Source of the DNA: Gemmatimonadota bacterium
Lineage (GTDB): Bacteria > Gemmatimonadota > Gemmatimonadetes > Palauibacterales > Palauibacteraceae
Reading direction: 5' to 3'
DNA length: 64,000 bases
NCBI GenBank assembly: GCA_021295785.1
Contig: JAGWBR010000001.1
Coordinates: forward strand, 1-64,000
Under the pieces are notes generated by a model, which did not search any database, had not been told where the DNA came from, and was given only the letters and a program-made list of their open reading frames with translations. Position numbers and translations under genes: made by a program. Below are positions 23,136 to 31,736 of this stretch, in pieces. The stretch's first letter is position 1. Every line of letters starts with the position of its first letter.

Positions 23136-24614
23136 CTACCCTCCCGCCGCTGCCGCGGGGGCGGCTATCGGCTGAAGCAGCTGGTGTACGCGGTCTGCCC
23201 AGAATAGGAGTGCAATACAGCCCAGGGCTGTGATCGAGAGCGCAACCAGGCACCAGGCGGGAGCCTCTCGCAGTCCGCCCGCCTGCCCGGCAGGGTCACC
23301 TTCGGGCTTGGAGAAAAACGCCCTGATCGGGATCGGCACCAGATAGGCCACGTTCAGCAGCGTACTCACCACCAACGCCACCGCGAGGGCGATGTGTCCC
23401 GCGTCCAGCGTGGCTCCCAGCAGGTACCATTTGCTCACGCTGCCGGCCAGCGGCGGGATACCGATCACGCTCAGCGCGCCGATCAGAAAAGCAGTCATCG
23501 TGACCGGCATGGCCCGGCCCAACCCCCGCATCTCGGAGATCTCGGTCTTGTGGGCAGCCACGTATATGGCTCCGGCGCAGAAAAAGAGGGTGATCTTGCC
23601 GAACGCGTGGGTCAGGATGTGGAGCCCTCCCCCGATAAGTCCGAGAGCGTTGGCAAGTGCCGCGCCGAGCACCACATAGGCCAGCTGGCTAACGGTCGAA
23701 TACGCCAGCCGCCGCTTCAGGTTGTCCTGCCCCATGGCCACCAGCGACGCGAGCAACATGGTCGCTGCCGCCACGTAGAGCAGCCATTCCGACCCCGCTA
23801 TCTCCCGCAGTGTCTCTGCCCCGAAAATGTAGACCACGACCTTCAAGATCGTGAAAACGCCGGCCTTTACAACTGCCACCGCGTGCAGGAGCGCGCTCAC
23901 GGGTGTCGGGGCCACCATCGCCGCCGGAAGCCAGCGGTGGAAAGGCATTAGCGCTGCCTTGCCCGTACCGAATGCGTACAGGCCCAGCAGGACCAGCAGC
24001 GTCCCTCCGCCCGCCTGTCCGGCCAGGATTCCCCCCTCGCGGAAGTCCAGAGTGCCGGCGACTACCCATGTCCAGGCAACGGCAAGCAGCAGGAACGCCA
24101 CCGACGTGCCCATGAGAACGCCCAGATATGTGCGCGCCCCTTTCTTGGCGGCCGGGGTGCCGTGGTGCGACACCAGTGGGTAAGTCGACAGAGTCAGGAT
24201 TTCGTAGAAGATGAAGAGGGTCAGCATGTTGCCGGCCAGAGCCACGCCCATCGCGGCAGAAATCGAAAGGGCGAAACAAGCGTAGAACCGGGTCTGGTTT
24301 TCTTCTCCGTGGCCGCGCATGTAGCCGATTGCGTAGACGGAGGTCACCAACCACAGTCCTGACGCGATCAGGGCGAACATCATCCCAAGCGGTTCGAGCG
24401 TGAACTGGACCGGCAGGCCCGGGAAGACCTCGACCAACGTGAATGTCGGCCGTATCCCCGCCATCACGTCCCCAAGCAGCGAGAGCGCTGTCAGGAAGGT
24501 CCCCGCGCCGGCCGCGAGCGTCACGGTCTCCCGCACGTTGGGCGAGCGCCGCAGCAGCGCGACCACTCCTGCTCCAGCGAGGGGAATCAACAGGCACGCC
24601 AGTAGCGGGTTCAG
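23136..24614 (-). CDS. Mrp antiporter large subunit D-like (second copy), CTG start
   Basis: The protein is an MrpD/NuoLMN-type antiporter subunit of 492 residues. The helix-5-type glutamate is in LFIFYEILTLSTYPL; the channel lysines are in GTGKAALMPFHRWLP and AVVKAGVFTILK; a downstream histidine is in LTHAFGKITLFF. No ATG or GTG exists upstream of TTG 24590. CTG 24614 gives the natural N-terminus NPLLACLLIPLAGAG and overlaps the upstream stop as CTGA, exactly like the ATGA and GTGA overlaps elsewhere in this operon. I therefore take CTG as the initiation codon. Confidence 0.9.
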   Translation of the reverse strand: MNPLLACLLIPLAGAGVVALLRRSPNVRETVTLAAGAGTFLTALSLLGDVMAGIRPTFTLVEVFPGLPVQFTLEPLGMMFALIASGLWLVTSVYAIGYMRGHGEENQTRFYACFALSISAAMGVALAGNMLTLFIFYEILTLSTYPLVSHHGTPAAKKGARTYLGVLMGTSVAFLLLAVAWTWVVAGTLDFREGGILAGQAGGGTLLVLLGLYAFGTGKAALMPFHRWLPAAMVAPTPVSALLHAVAVVKAGVFTILKVVVYIFGAETLREIAGSEWLLYVAAATMLLASLVAMGQDNLKRRLAYSTVSQLAYVVLGAALANALGLIGGGLHILTHAFGKITLFFCAGAIYVAAHKTEISEMRGLGRAMPVTMTAFLIGALSVIGIPPLAGSVSKWYLLGATLDAGHIALAVALVVSTLLNVAYLVPIPIRAFFSKPEGDPAGQAGGLREAPAWCLVALSITALGCIALLFWADRVHQLLQPIAAPAAAAGG

Positions 24615-26104
24615 GAAGTACCGCCCATCAGCGCTCCCCCGAGCAGCGATTCAGCGGCCGCGCCGGCCGCTCCCGCGGGGAAATCCGTCCAGAACCCGAA
24701 GAACAGTGTCAGACCGATCACGACCAGCGTGGGGAGCAGCATCGACAGCGGCGCCTCGCGGGCGCCGACCCCAATTCCTGCGGGTTTCTTGAAGTATGCC
24801 TGCTCGACTACCCGCCAGACGTAGGCCACGGCCAGAAGCGAGCTCAGCAGGAGCAGTACCGCCAGCCAGACGTGACCCTGCTCCAGGGCGGCCTGCAACA
24901 GATACCACTTGCTCACGAATCCCGCCGTGCCGGGTACCCCGATCAGGCCCAGCCCGCCCAGGGTCCACGCCATCATGGTCCACGGCATGGTCTTGCCGAT
25001 CCCGGCGAGTTCGTCGCGTTCGACCGAGCCGGCACGCAGCAGAATGCACCCGGTGGCCATGAACATGCCGCCCTTGATAAGGCCGTGGTTGAACAGATGT
25101 ACAATGCCGCCGGTTAGCCCGGCCGTGCTGGCGAGGCTGATCCCCAGCACCATGTAGCCGATTTGGGCCACCGAGGAATAGGCCAGCATTCTCTTGAGGT
25201 TGCCCTGGAAAATCGCCGCGGCGGACGCGACGAACATGCCGACCACCGCCAGCACCATGAGGATCTGACCAACCCCCATCCCCCCAAACGCGAAATCCGC
25301 GCCGAACACCGAGAGGAAAAAGCGCAGCAGGATATAGACCGACACCTTGGTGGCCGTCGCCGCCAACAGCGCGCTCACCGTGGACGGCGCGTACGCGTAG
25401 GCGTCGGGCAGCCAGGCGTGCAGCGGGAAAAGCGCGGCTTTGAGGCTGATTCCCACGGTCAGGAATGCAAACGCGACCAGCACCGTGCGGTGGCCGTCCA
25501 CGGGCAGTCGGGTCGCCATGTCGGCCATGTTCAGCGTGCCCGTCATCATGTACATGAGGCCAATGCCGATCAGGATGAACGTCGCCCCGATCGTGCCCAT
25601 GATCAGGTACCTGAACGCCGCCGGCAGCGCTTTTCGCCGTCCGCCCAGCGCGATTAACCCGTAGGAAGAAAGCGCCGAGATCTCCAGGAACACGAATACG
25701 TTGAATAGATCTCCAGTGATGGCGATGCCCAAAAGGCCCGACAGGCAAAGCAGGTAGAGCGCCCAGAAAAGGTGCCGTTTGGACGGTGCCACTTCCGCCG
25801 CGAGGCCACGGGGTGCCCACGTTGCCACCACCGCCCCCATCCCGGCCACCAGGACCAGCACGAAACCGCTGAGCTGGTCCACGCGATACTCAATGCCCCA
25901 CGGTGCCACCCAGCCGCCCATGGCGTAGACGATATCGCCCGAGTCGGCGACCCGGATGAAAAGCGCCACGGCGCAAGCGAAGGTCAGCCAGGCCACGACG
26001 AAGGTCATCCCGTACACGGCCCTCGCGTTGCGGATCACCACGCACAGGGGTGCCGCCACCAGCGGAATCACGACCTGCAGAGCGGGGAGGTTGTGTTCTA
26101 TCAC
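24611..26104 (-). CDS. mrpD: Mrp antiporter large subunit D (first copy)
   Basis: The 497-residue membrane protein of the MrpD/NuoLMN family has about 14 helices. Key residues are the glutamate in NVFVFLEISALSSYGL, lysines in GISLKAALFPLHAWLPDAY and ATKVSVYILLR, and the conserved VHLFNHGLIKGGMFM helix. GTG 26104 starts the gene in a GTGA overlap with mrpC. It is the standard D subunit position (C-D order) and should form part of the proton path of the Na+/H+ antiporter. Confidence 0.92.
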   Translation of the reverse strand: MIEHNLPALQVVIPLVAAPLCVVIRNARAVYGMTFVVAWLTFACAVALFIRVADSGDIVYAMGGWVAPWGIEYRVDQLSGFVLVLVAGMGAVVATWAPRGLAAEVAPSKRHLFWALYLLCLSGLLGIAITGDLFNVFVFLEISALSSYGLIALGGRRKALPAAFRYLIMGTIGATFILIGIGLMYMMTGTLNMADMATRLPVDGHRTVLVAFAFLTVGISLKAALFPLHAWLPDAYAYAPSTVSALLAATATKVSVYILLRFFLSVFGADFAFGGMGVGQILMVLAVVGMFVASAAAIFQGNLKRMLAYSSVAQIGYMVLGISLASTAGLTGGIVHLFNHGLIKGGMFMATGCILLRAGSVERDELAGIGKTMPWTMMAWTLGGLGLIGVPGTAGFVSKWYLLQAALEQGHVWLAVLLLLSSLLAVAYVWRVVEQAYFKKPAGIGVGAREAPLSMLLPTLVVIGLTLFFGFWTDFPAGAAGAAAESLLGGALMGGTS

Positions 26105-26469
26105 GGACCCGCGCCCTGGGTCCTGATCTCGTCCTTGATTTCGTCTTCTTCGATTGTGTTGTAGGCCTCGCGGATGCGAACCACCAGCGCCAGCGCGACC
26201 GAGGTCGTGGCCACACCCACAACGATTGCGGTCAGAATCAACACGCTGGGCAGCGGGTTCCCGTAGACCTCGAAACCTTCGGCCGTGATTGGGGCCGTCG
26301 CCCCGCTCACCTTCCCGATCGAGATGTACAACAGAAAGACCGAACTCTGGAAGATGTTCAGCCCGATGACTTTCTTGATGAGGTTACCGCGCGAGATGAC
26401 GATGTAGAACCCGGTCATCATCAGGAAGATCACCACCCAGTAGGGATAGAGGCCCAGGAATTCGCTCAT
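26101..26469 (-). CDS. mrpC: Mrp antiporter subunit C (NuoK-like)
   Basis: The 122-residue protein has three helices like MrpC/NuoK. Conserved features are GFYIVISRGNLIKKVIGLNIFQSSVFLLYI and PSVLILTAIVVGVATTSVALALVVRI. ATG 26469 forms an ATGA overlap with mrpB; a longer open frame upstream lies within mrpB and is spurious. The C-terminal tail (IEEDEIKDEIRTQG) is acidic and somewhat longer than usual. Confidence 0.92.
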   Translation of the reverse strand: MSEFLGLYPYWVVIFLMMTGFYIVISRGNLIKKVIGLNIFQSSVFLLYISIGKVSGATAPITAEGFEVYGNPLPSVLILTAIVVGVATTSVALALVVRIREAYNTIEEDEIKDEIRTQGAGP

Positions 26470-26888
26470 GAGCGCCCTCGTCCCGCGAATGTCGAGTAGA
26501 TCAGCACCATGACGGCGGCGACGGTCACCCCGACCCCGAGCTCGATGATGATGATGCCCAGATGCTGTCCCTGGGCCGTGTAGTCCTGACTGAACGCCCC
26601 GTAGTTGAGGAACTCGCCCCCCGACAGCATGGCGGCTATCCCGGTGCCGGCGAAAATCAGGACTCCGACCGCCGAGATGAGTTCGACCGCCCGCTGGGGG
26701 GCCGCCCTCCGCAGGGCCGACAACCCGTAAATGAGGCCGTACAGAATGAACGCCGCGGCGAAGATCACGCCGGCCTGGAAACCGCCGCCCGGGCCGTAGT
26801 CTCCGTGGAACTGAACGTAAAGGGCGAACAGGAGCACGTAGGGAATGAGCAGTTTGCTCACGACCCGCAGGATGGCGTGTCCCCTCAT
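26466..26888 (-). CDS. mrpB: Mrp antiporter subunit B
   Basis: The 140-residue membrane protein matches MrpB/MnhB, with the family signature HGDYGPGGGFQAGVIFAAAFILYGL. About four helices are present. ATG 26888 overlaps the stop of the preceding gene (ATGA), and the stop overlaps the start of mrpC. It is a core membrane subunit of the antiporter and non-catalytic by itself. Confidence 0.92.
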   Translation of the reverse strand: MRGHAILRVVSKLLIPYVLLFALYVQFHGDYGPGGGFQAGVIFAAAFILYGLIYGLSALRRAAPQRAVELISAVGVLIFAGTGIAAMLSGGEFLNYGAFSQDYTAQGQHLGIIIIELGVGVTVAAVMVLIYSTFAGRGRS

Positions 26889-27514
26889 GCGGCCGGCTCC
26901 ACGCCGCGGGCCAGTTCATCTGGCTGGTCCCCGCCTTGCCCGTCGCCTGCGCGCCCGCCCGCCGGCCCCGTGTTCCTGACACTCACGGCCACGCCGCCAA
27001 TAAGTGCGAGCACGGCAATCCCGGCGGTGAAGATGACCACGGTTTCGCCCAGTGTGTCAAAACCCCGGTAACTGGCCAACACTGCAGTGACCACGTTGGG
27101 GATGTGGATGTCGTGGTCGGTCCGCTCCACGTACGACGGCACGGGGTATTTGCTGGCCGGAGCCGCCGGGTCTCCCACGCCGGGCGCGTCAGACATGCCG
27201 TAAACGAGGGCCGCCCCCGTGATGGTGACGATGACCAACGCGGGCCACGGTTTGCGGCTGCTGGTTTTGGCCCGTCTGGCAGTCAGGGCGAGCGCGGTAA
27301 GTCCCAGGATAGTGGACACGCCGGCCCCGACCGCTGCCTCGGTGAAGGCCACGTCCGGCGCATCGAGCACCAGCATCCAGGACGCCCCAAGCAAACTGAA
27401 GATGCCCATCAACATGAGGGCCGGAAACAGTCCCCGCATCCTCACCACGGCCACGGCGGTCCCCACCAGCAGGGTGAGTATCAGGGCGGTAAGCAGATCG
27501 GTTGAGGGAGTCAT
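26885..27514 (-). CDS. MbhD/MbhE-type subunit (MrpA C-terminal equivalent)
   Basis: The 209-residue protein joins an MbhD-like (DUF4040) domain with the motif APDVAFTEAAVGAGVSTIL to an MbhE-like region (YRGFDTLGETVVIFTAGIAVLALIG). In canonical Mrp these two parts form the C-terminus of the very large MrpA. Here they stand alone and no MrpA N-terminal antiporter domain is fused, resembling the split layout of Mbh/Mbx-type modules. The C-terminal tail is Gly/Asp-rich. ATG 27514 lies two bases after the mrpG stop. Confidence 0.87.
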   Translation of the reverse strand: MTPSTDLLTALILTLLVGTAVAVVRMRGLFPALMLMGIFSLLGASWMLVLDAPDVAFTEAAVGAGVSTILGLTALALTARRAKTSSRKPWPALVIVTITGAALVYGMSDAPGVGDPAAPASKYPVPSYVERTDHDIHIPNVVTAVLASYRGFDTLGETVVIFTAGIAVLALIGGVAVSVRNTGPAGGRAGDGQGGDQPDELARGVEPAA

Positions 27515-27516
27515 GA

Positions 27517-27855
27517 TCAGGTATCCCCTTCTTCCCCGTCATCGGCGGGGCCCGGCCCTGAGCTGACGCGGCGGGGGTCGAGGCCTGACAGGAGCGCCGC
27601 ATTGGCCAGGGCGTGCGACGCGGTCGGCCCGGCGATCCACAGGAAGGACAAGGCCCCGATCAGTTTGACTGTTACCAGCCAGCCGGGTGACAGGAGCATG
27701 AGGCCAATCAAGATGAGCCCTGCCCCCAGGGTGTCGGTTACGCCGGCCGCGTGGACTCTCGAGTAGAAGTCGGGCAGCCGCAGCATGCCGATGCCCCCCG
27801 TTACGGCGAAAACGGCGCCGCCCACGATCAGAACGCCGCCCGCCGCTTCGATCAC
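27517..27855 (-). CDS. mrpG: Mrp antiporter subunit G
   Basis: The 112-residue protein has three helices and the MrpG/MnhG/PhaG signature GGIGMLRLPDFYSRVHAAGVTDTLGAG, followed by LIGALSFLWIAGPTASHAL. GTG 27855 forms a GTGA overlap with mrpF. A charged tail (DDGEEGDT) ends the protein. The order E-F-G matches other Mrp operons. Confidence 0.92.
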   Translation of the reverse strand: MIEAAGGVLIVGGAVFAVTGGIGMLRLPDFYSRVHAAGVTDTLGAGLILIGLMLLSPGWLVTVKLIGALSFLWIAGPTASHALANAALLSGLDPRRVSSGPGPADDGEEGDT

Positions 27856-28151
27856 ACGCCCCGCCTCTCGGCGTCTCTCACCGGGTCCTCGTCCTGGAAG
27901 TGGCCGTACTTGGAGAAGCGGAGCACGGCGATGACCCCGATGAAATTGAGCAGCGCGTAGAGCAGAGCCAGGTCAAGGAAGTCCGGACGGCCCGTGAAGA
28001 ACCCGAGCACCGCGATAAGCAGCACGGTTTTGGTGCCAAACATGTTGAGCGCGAGGATCCGGTCGAACACGGTGGGTCCCCGCCAGGCCCGGACCAGTGC
28101 CATGCCCATGGTGACAACCACCGCACCCAGCGCCACGATCAGGATGTTCAA
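27852..28151 (-). CDS. mrpF: Mrp antiporter subunit F
   Basis: The 99-residue protein has three helices with the MrpF motif RAWRGPTVFDRILALNMFGTK and DLALLYALLNFIGVIAVLRF. TTG 28151 is the start, in a TTGA overlap with the stop of mrpE; the longer open frame upstream lies inside mrpE. Family length is normal. Confidence 0.9.
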   Translation of the reverse strand: MNILIVALGAVVVTMGMALVRAWRGPTVFDRILALNMFGTKTVLLIAVLGFFTGRPDFLDLALLYALLNFIGVIAVLRFSKYGHFQDEDPVRDAERRGV

Positions 28152-28678
28152 GTGGCGCTGCCTCCGTCTCCCGCGGCGGGGATCCCTTCGAGGCGGGTCA
28201 CGCGGCGATCCATCGTTCCATCCAAGACCTCGGCCGCGGAGGCCTCCGTAAGGGCGTGGACGGTGACCCGGCGCCCTTCCTTGTCGATGGACACCGTGCC
28301 CGGGGTCAGAGTAATCGAGTTCGCGTAAATGACTCGCCCCAGATCGGTGGCCTGCCCCGCCTCGACGGTAAACACTTGCGGGGCGATACGGAGGTGGCCG
28401 GGGCGCAGTATGGCCCATGCGACCGCGAAGTTGGCTTTGGCGATCCGCCAGGCCATCCACGGCAAGTAAACGGCGAGCCGCCCCGGAAGGCCGACGGGAA
28501 CGGTTTCGTCGTCCAGAATCCGCATCCGAACGACCGAGGCAACCACTACGGCTACCGAAACCGCCCCGAGCGACAGAAGAAGCAGATCGTAGTGACCGGA
28601 CCAGAACAGCCAAACCACGCCGAGCCAAAGGGCCAGGGCGACCACCCTGACCGCGGGGTGAATCGGTCCGGGGCTCAC
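28148..28678 (-). CDS. mrpE: Mrp antiporter subunit E
   Basis: The 176-residue protein matches MrpE: two N-terminal helices, a conserved LAVYLPWMAWRIAKANFAVAWAIL segment, then a cytoplasmic domain with ANSITLTPGTVSID and VHAL. GTG 28678 is preferred; the longer frame would run into the LptE-like gene. MrpE is needed for complex stability and assembly. It heads the antiporter genes, directly downstream of the envelope genes. Confidence 0.87.
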   Translation of the reverse strand: MSPGPIHPAVRVVALALWLGVVWLFWSGHYDLLLLSLGAVSVAVVVASVVRMRILDDETVPVGLPGRLAVYLPWMAWRIAKANFAVAWAILRPGHLRIAPQVFTVEAGQATDLGRVIYANSITLTPGTVSIDKEGRRVTVHALTEASAAEVLDGTMDRRVTRLEGIPAAGDGGSAT

Positions 28679-28688
28679 GGCCGGGGCA

Positions 28689-29186
28689 CTACCACTGGGA
28701 TTGGGCTCCGTCGACGATCTGCTGAACCAGGTTCTCCATCGCCACGCGCCATCCTGTCTCCTCAGTTTCGCCTCCGGGCTCGTACTCACCCGACCCGGAA
28801 AGCGATCCGTTCGACCAGATTATCAGGTTGTTGGCGACATCCAGTATCTCGACCGATGCCGAAATCGTTACCCGGCGCTGAAAAACATCAGCACCCACCC
28901 CGGTAACGGCATCGAAGTTCACGGCGTCGTCCGAATAACGGCGAATCGAGGCGACAATTATAGCGTCTGCTTCCCCTTCGGAGGCAAGCCGGAGACCGAG
29001 GCGCTGCCTGGCCGCGTCCAGAAGCTCTTCGGCCATGGCCTCCGCAAGGCCGAACTGGGTGCTCTGGTTGTCGACGGGCGCGACGTAGACCGTTCGCAGG
29101 TGATTGGGCAGTCCTCCGCCGCCCGAGAAGCTGTAGAGACACCCCGAACACAGGGCCAGCGCCGCGACTGCCGCAAGCCTTCTCAT
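28689..29186 (-). CDS. LptE-like outer-membrane lipoprotein
   Basis: The 165-residue protein starts at ATG 29186 in an ATGA overlap. It has a signal peptide with lipobox LCSGC. The mature part shows the LptE-like pattern: HLRTVYVAPVDNQSTQFGLAEAMAEEL near the N-terminus and VTISASVEILD with a C-terminal helix (WRVAMENLVQQIVDGA). LptE plugs the LptD barrel for lipopolysaccharide export; the family is divergent in sequence, so the symbol is withheld. It clusters with lpxH, supporting a lipopolysaccharide role. Confidence 0.75.
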   Translation of the reverse strand: MRRLAAVAALALCSGCLYSFSGGGGLPNHLRTVYVAPVDNQSTQFGLAEAMAEELLDAARQRLGLRLASEGEADAIIVASIRRYSDDAVNFDAVTGVGADVFQRRVTISASVEILDVANNLIIWSNGSLSGSGEYEPGGETEETGWRVAMENLVQQIVDGAQSQW

Positions 29187-29833
29187 TCCGGCACCACCCT
29201 TCCCCCGGGGATCACGAAAACCTCGTCCGGCCAGGGGGCGGCGGCCGGATCGACCAGTTGAATCCGCCACCTGACACCATTCTGGCGTTCGTCATCGCGG
29301 TAACGAGCCTCCGAAGGCCACGGTGAGTTCGAATCCCAGGATAGGTCGGCCCGCCGGATCAGCGTGCCGCGGTAGCGCTGTTCAACCCGGACGATCCGGC
29401 CGCCGCCGTCAAACCGGAAAACAACCGTTGAGTTGTCGGGTTCGAGAAGTTCGACCGAGCCGTCTGCCTGTGGCGGATCCTCGCCGGCGGAGGGCGCGTC
29501 GTTCCAGAACACGCCCGCCATGGCGTAAAGGAAGCGCGCCGGCGGAAGATCGAAATCCTGGATGTCGCTGTTGGCGGTCAACCGGCCGTCTACAAGGGCG
29601 GCGCTGAGGCTGCCGTCGGCTCCAGTGAACAGGTCGAGCCGGAAGCTGCCCGGGGGGTTTGCACGGGCCGCGCCGGAACCAGAGAGCGGACCCCTGTGGT
29701 CAGTGTATTCCCATTCGAACACGAGGCGGACAGGGTCCTGGGCCGAGTCCCGCAGGGGTGTCTCCACTCCCGCCGCAAGGCCGGTGGCGGCGAGCCCGGC
29801 GAGTCCCGTCACCGCGGCAGCCCTGCGGCTCAC
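29183..29833 (-). CDS. Possible LolA/LolB-fold periplasmic protein
   Basis: The 216-residue protein has a signal peptide (about residues 1-24). A beta-rich domain follows, with FRLDLFTGADGSLSAALVDGRL, a DLPPARFLYAMAGVF segment and a repeated Arg/Glu-rich strand pattern (GRIVRVEQRYRGTLIRRADL). This loosely resembles LolA/LolB-type lipoprotein-binding folds, but I cannot identify it firmly. It overlaps the thioesterase gene (GTGA) and the LptE-like gene (ATGA), pointing to an envelope function. Confidence 0.65.
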   Translation of the reverse strand: MSRRAAAVTGLAGLAATGLAAGVETPLRDSAQDPVRLVFEWEYTDHRGPLSGSGAARANPPGSFRLDLFTGADGSLSAALVDGRLTANSDIQDFDLPPARFLYAMAGVFWNDAPSAGEDPPQADGSVELLEPDNSTVVFRFDGGGRIVRVEQRYRGTLIRRADLSWDSNSPWPSEARYRDDERQNGVRWRIQLVDPAAAPWPDEVFVIPGGRVVPE

Positions 29834-30306
29834 GCGGAGTCCCGCGGGTCCGTGAGGAGGGCCTCCCTCAGGGAATCCGGGAGGGTTCGCGCACGTCCGT
29901 CCCTGTCCGTCGCCACCACGGTGGTCCTGGCCACGGCGGCGAGCAAACCCTCGCCGGTCCCTTCGGCCACTGTCATTCCGTGGGAAAATGTGATCATCCT
30001 GCTCCTGAACCGGAGGACCCGCGTCTCCACGCGAACCCGGCCGTCGTAGCCCAGTGGGGCCCTGAAGTCGATCTCCACCCTCGCAACCGGGAGCAGGATA
30101 CCGTCCGCTTCAATCGAACGATAGCTGCGGCCCCGGGAGCGCATGTACTCGGTCCGGCCAACTTCGCACCAGACAAGGTAACGGGCATGGTGCGCCCGCC
30201 CCATCTGGTCGGTATCGGCGTACCCGACCCGGTGGTGGGTAACGGTGACGGGGCTTTGTGCCGTGTCTCCCGCGGCCCCGCCCGTCCCAACCCCGCGCCC
30301 CGTCAA
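29830..30306 (-). CDS. Hotdog-fold acyl-CoA thioesterase (YbgC/4HBT type)
   Basis: The protein has the 4HBT active-site pattern YADTDQMGRAHHARYLVWCEVGRTEYMR, with the catalytic Asp in DTDQMG, followed by VARVEIDFRAPLGYDG. YbgC-like proteins hydrolyse short- to medium-chain acyl-CoA or acyl-ACP thioesters and often sit beside envelope genes. TTG 30306 is the likely start (158 residues; a G-rich tract precedes it). The longer frame would invade the divergent lpxH start. It shares an intergenic promoter region (about 60 bases) with lpxH. Confidence 0.82.
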   Translation of the reverse strand: MTGRGVGTGGAAGDTAQSPVTVTHHRVGYADTDQMGRAHHARYLVWCEVGRTEYMRSRGRSYRSIEADGILLPVARVEIDFRAPLGYDGRVRVETRVLRFRSRMITFSHGMTVAEGTGEGLLAAVARTTVVATDRDGRARTLPDSLREALLTDPRDSA

Positions 30307-30368
30307 ATCCCCCGCCCCGGTGCGCGTGGCGTTGCGCTCAAACCTGACCGTGCCAGATTTTGCCGCGC

Positions 30369-31112
30369 ATGGAACCACGAACAGTTGTCGTCTCGGACAT
30401 CCACTACGGCGCGTCGGCGGCGGAGGGCCAGTGTGCGTTTCTCTCGTTTTTGGACCGGGTACCGGAATTGTGCGACGATCTGTTGATCAACGGCGACATG
30501 TTCGACTATTGGTTCGAATACAGAGAGGCCATCCCACGCGGGTTCGTGCCGTTGTTGGGGCGCCTGCGGGCAGTCACCGACAGCGGCGTAACAGTCCGGT
30601 TCATCCCCGGAAACCACGACGCCTGGGCGGGCCCGGTGCTCGGCGAGGAGACCGGCATGAAAGTCCTCGCGGGGCCGGTCGGAGACCACGTGGGCGGACG
30701 CCGCGCCCTGATTGCCCACGGCGACGGGCTGGGCGGGGGCGACCTGAAGTACAGGATCCTGCGGTCCTGCATCAGATCGCGAGCAGTGGTGGGCCTGTTC
30801 CGGTGGATTCACCCCGATATCGGCATCCGAATCGCCCGGTCTGCGAGCCGGACATCCGCCCGCGGCCAGGGACCGGATTCCGCCGGGCGCTCCGGCCGGC
30901 TTGTCACCTATGCCCGGGATGCGCTCAGTACAGATGCCAAGCTTGAGCTTGTGGTTCTCGGCCACACGCACCGGCCAGAGGCGACCGAGTTGTTGCCGGG
31001 CCGCTGGTACCTGAACTCGGGCGACTGGGTCAGCAACCGCTCCTACGGCCTCGTTACTCCGCGTGAAGTGAGCATCAAATGGTGGGACCGGGACCACGTC
31101 AGGGGAACTTGA
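30369..31112 (+). CDS. lpxH: UDP-2,3-diacylglucosamine pyrophosphatase-like phosphoesterase
   Basis: The 247-residue metallophosphoesterase has all metal-binding motifs: Asp10-x-His12 (SDIHYG), Gly42-Asp43 (NGDMFDYW), Asn82-His83-Asp84, His117 (AHGDG) and Gly198-His199-Thr-His201. LpxH cleaves UDP-2,3-diacylglucosamine to lipid X in lipid A synthesis, at the inner face of the membrane. The AHGDG motif and the size favour LpxH-like over general phosphodiesterases. ATG 30369 is chosen over TTG 30360. The 3' end overlaps the convergent DUF5683-like gene by 14 bases. Confidence 0.85.
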   Translation: MEPRTVVVSDIHYGASAAEGQCAFLSFLDRVPELCDDLLINGDMFDYWFEYREAIPRGFVPLLGRLRAVTDSGVTVRFIPGNHDAWAGPVLGEETGMKVLAGPVGDHVGGRRALIAHGDGLGGGDLKYRILRSCIRSRAVVGLFRWIHPDIGIRIARSASRTSARGQGPDSAGRSGRLVTYARDALSTDAKLELVVLGHTHRPEATELLPGRWYLNSGDWVSNRSYGLVTPREVSIKWWDRDHVRGT

Positions 31113-31620
31113 CCGGTATCGACAGGGCGAGGCCCGGAGTCCCGTCCGGGGGAAGTCCGATGCGGGGCTCAAAATCCCAGAAATGCGTGGATACCCAGGC
31201 ATCCAGCCCGCTCAAAAACGCGATGAACCCGGCCAGCACCAGCCAGTTCTCGCGTTGCCGGGCGCGTGACTCCGCCAGGGTGCGCGGATCGCCGTCTTCC
31301 TGGGGGTCTTCCATGACCTCCTCGACCTCGCGCGCTGCTTTGAGCTTCTCGTTCGCCCGCAGCGCCATGAACATGAAAGTCCCTTCGGCAGCGAAATAGA
31401 ACGCCGCCCGCTGCGGGCGGCCTACGACCAGCTGACCCCAGCCCGGGAGCACCATTGATCTGAGCAGAGCCAGGAATGGGGTCGTGGGCGGGAGCGAGTC
31501 CGCGGCGGGGGGCGGAACCGGCATCTCTTCCACCAGTTCCGCGGTGGTCTCCCCCTCCCGCACAACTTGTGCGGCGGCGGGAGAAGCCTCAATCAGCCCA
31601 AGCGCGAGCGCCCCCGCCAG
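31099..31620 (-). CDS. DUF5683-like membrane protein, start uncertain
   Basis: The protein contains the DUF5683-type segment FLALLRSMVLPGWGQLVVGRPQRAAFYFAAEG and a second helix (ENWLVLAGFIAFLSGLDAW), with an Ala-rich signal-like N-terminus. The frame runs upstream through the tRNA-Sec gene, so the true start must lie after it. The only candidates are CTG 31620 or GTG 31563, the latter losing the signal sequence. I report CTG 31620 with low certainty. The gene directly follows the tRNA, so it may be co-transcribed with it. Confidence 0.6.
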   Translation of the reverse strand: MAGALALGLIEASPAAAQVVREGETTAELVEEMPVPPPAADSLPPTTPFLALLRSMVLPGWGQLVVGRPQRAAFYFAAEGTFMFMALRANEKLKAAREVEEVMEDPQEDGDPRTLAESRARQRENWLVLAGFIAFLSGLDAWVSTHFWDFEPRIGLPPDGTPGLALSIPVKFP

Positions 31621-31640
31621 CGAGGCACACGCGGCGAGCT

Positions 31641-31736
31641 TGGCGGGAACGTGTGGGAATCGAACCCACCCAGGACGAGCTAACGCCCCGCAGCGGTTTT
31701 GAAGACCGCGGGCAACACCAGTCACCATCCGCTCCC
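31641..31736 (-). tRNA. selC: tRNA-Sec (anticodon UCA)
   Basis: The 96-base gene has an acceptor stem GGGAGCG/CGTTCCC, discriminator G and an encoded CCA end. The anticodon arm GCGGT-CTTCAAA-ACCGC places UCA at 34-36, and the long variable arm and T-arm GTGGG/CCCAC with TTCGATT loop are typical of selenocysteine tRNA. The acceptor is seven pairs plus a G-A mismatch at position 8, where bacterial tRNA-Sec normally has eight pairs. Together with selB (40284-42215) it shows that UGA can encode selenocysteine here. Confidence 0.95.
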
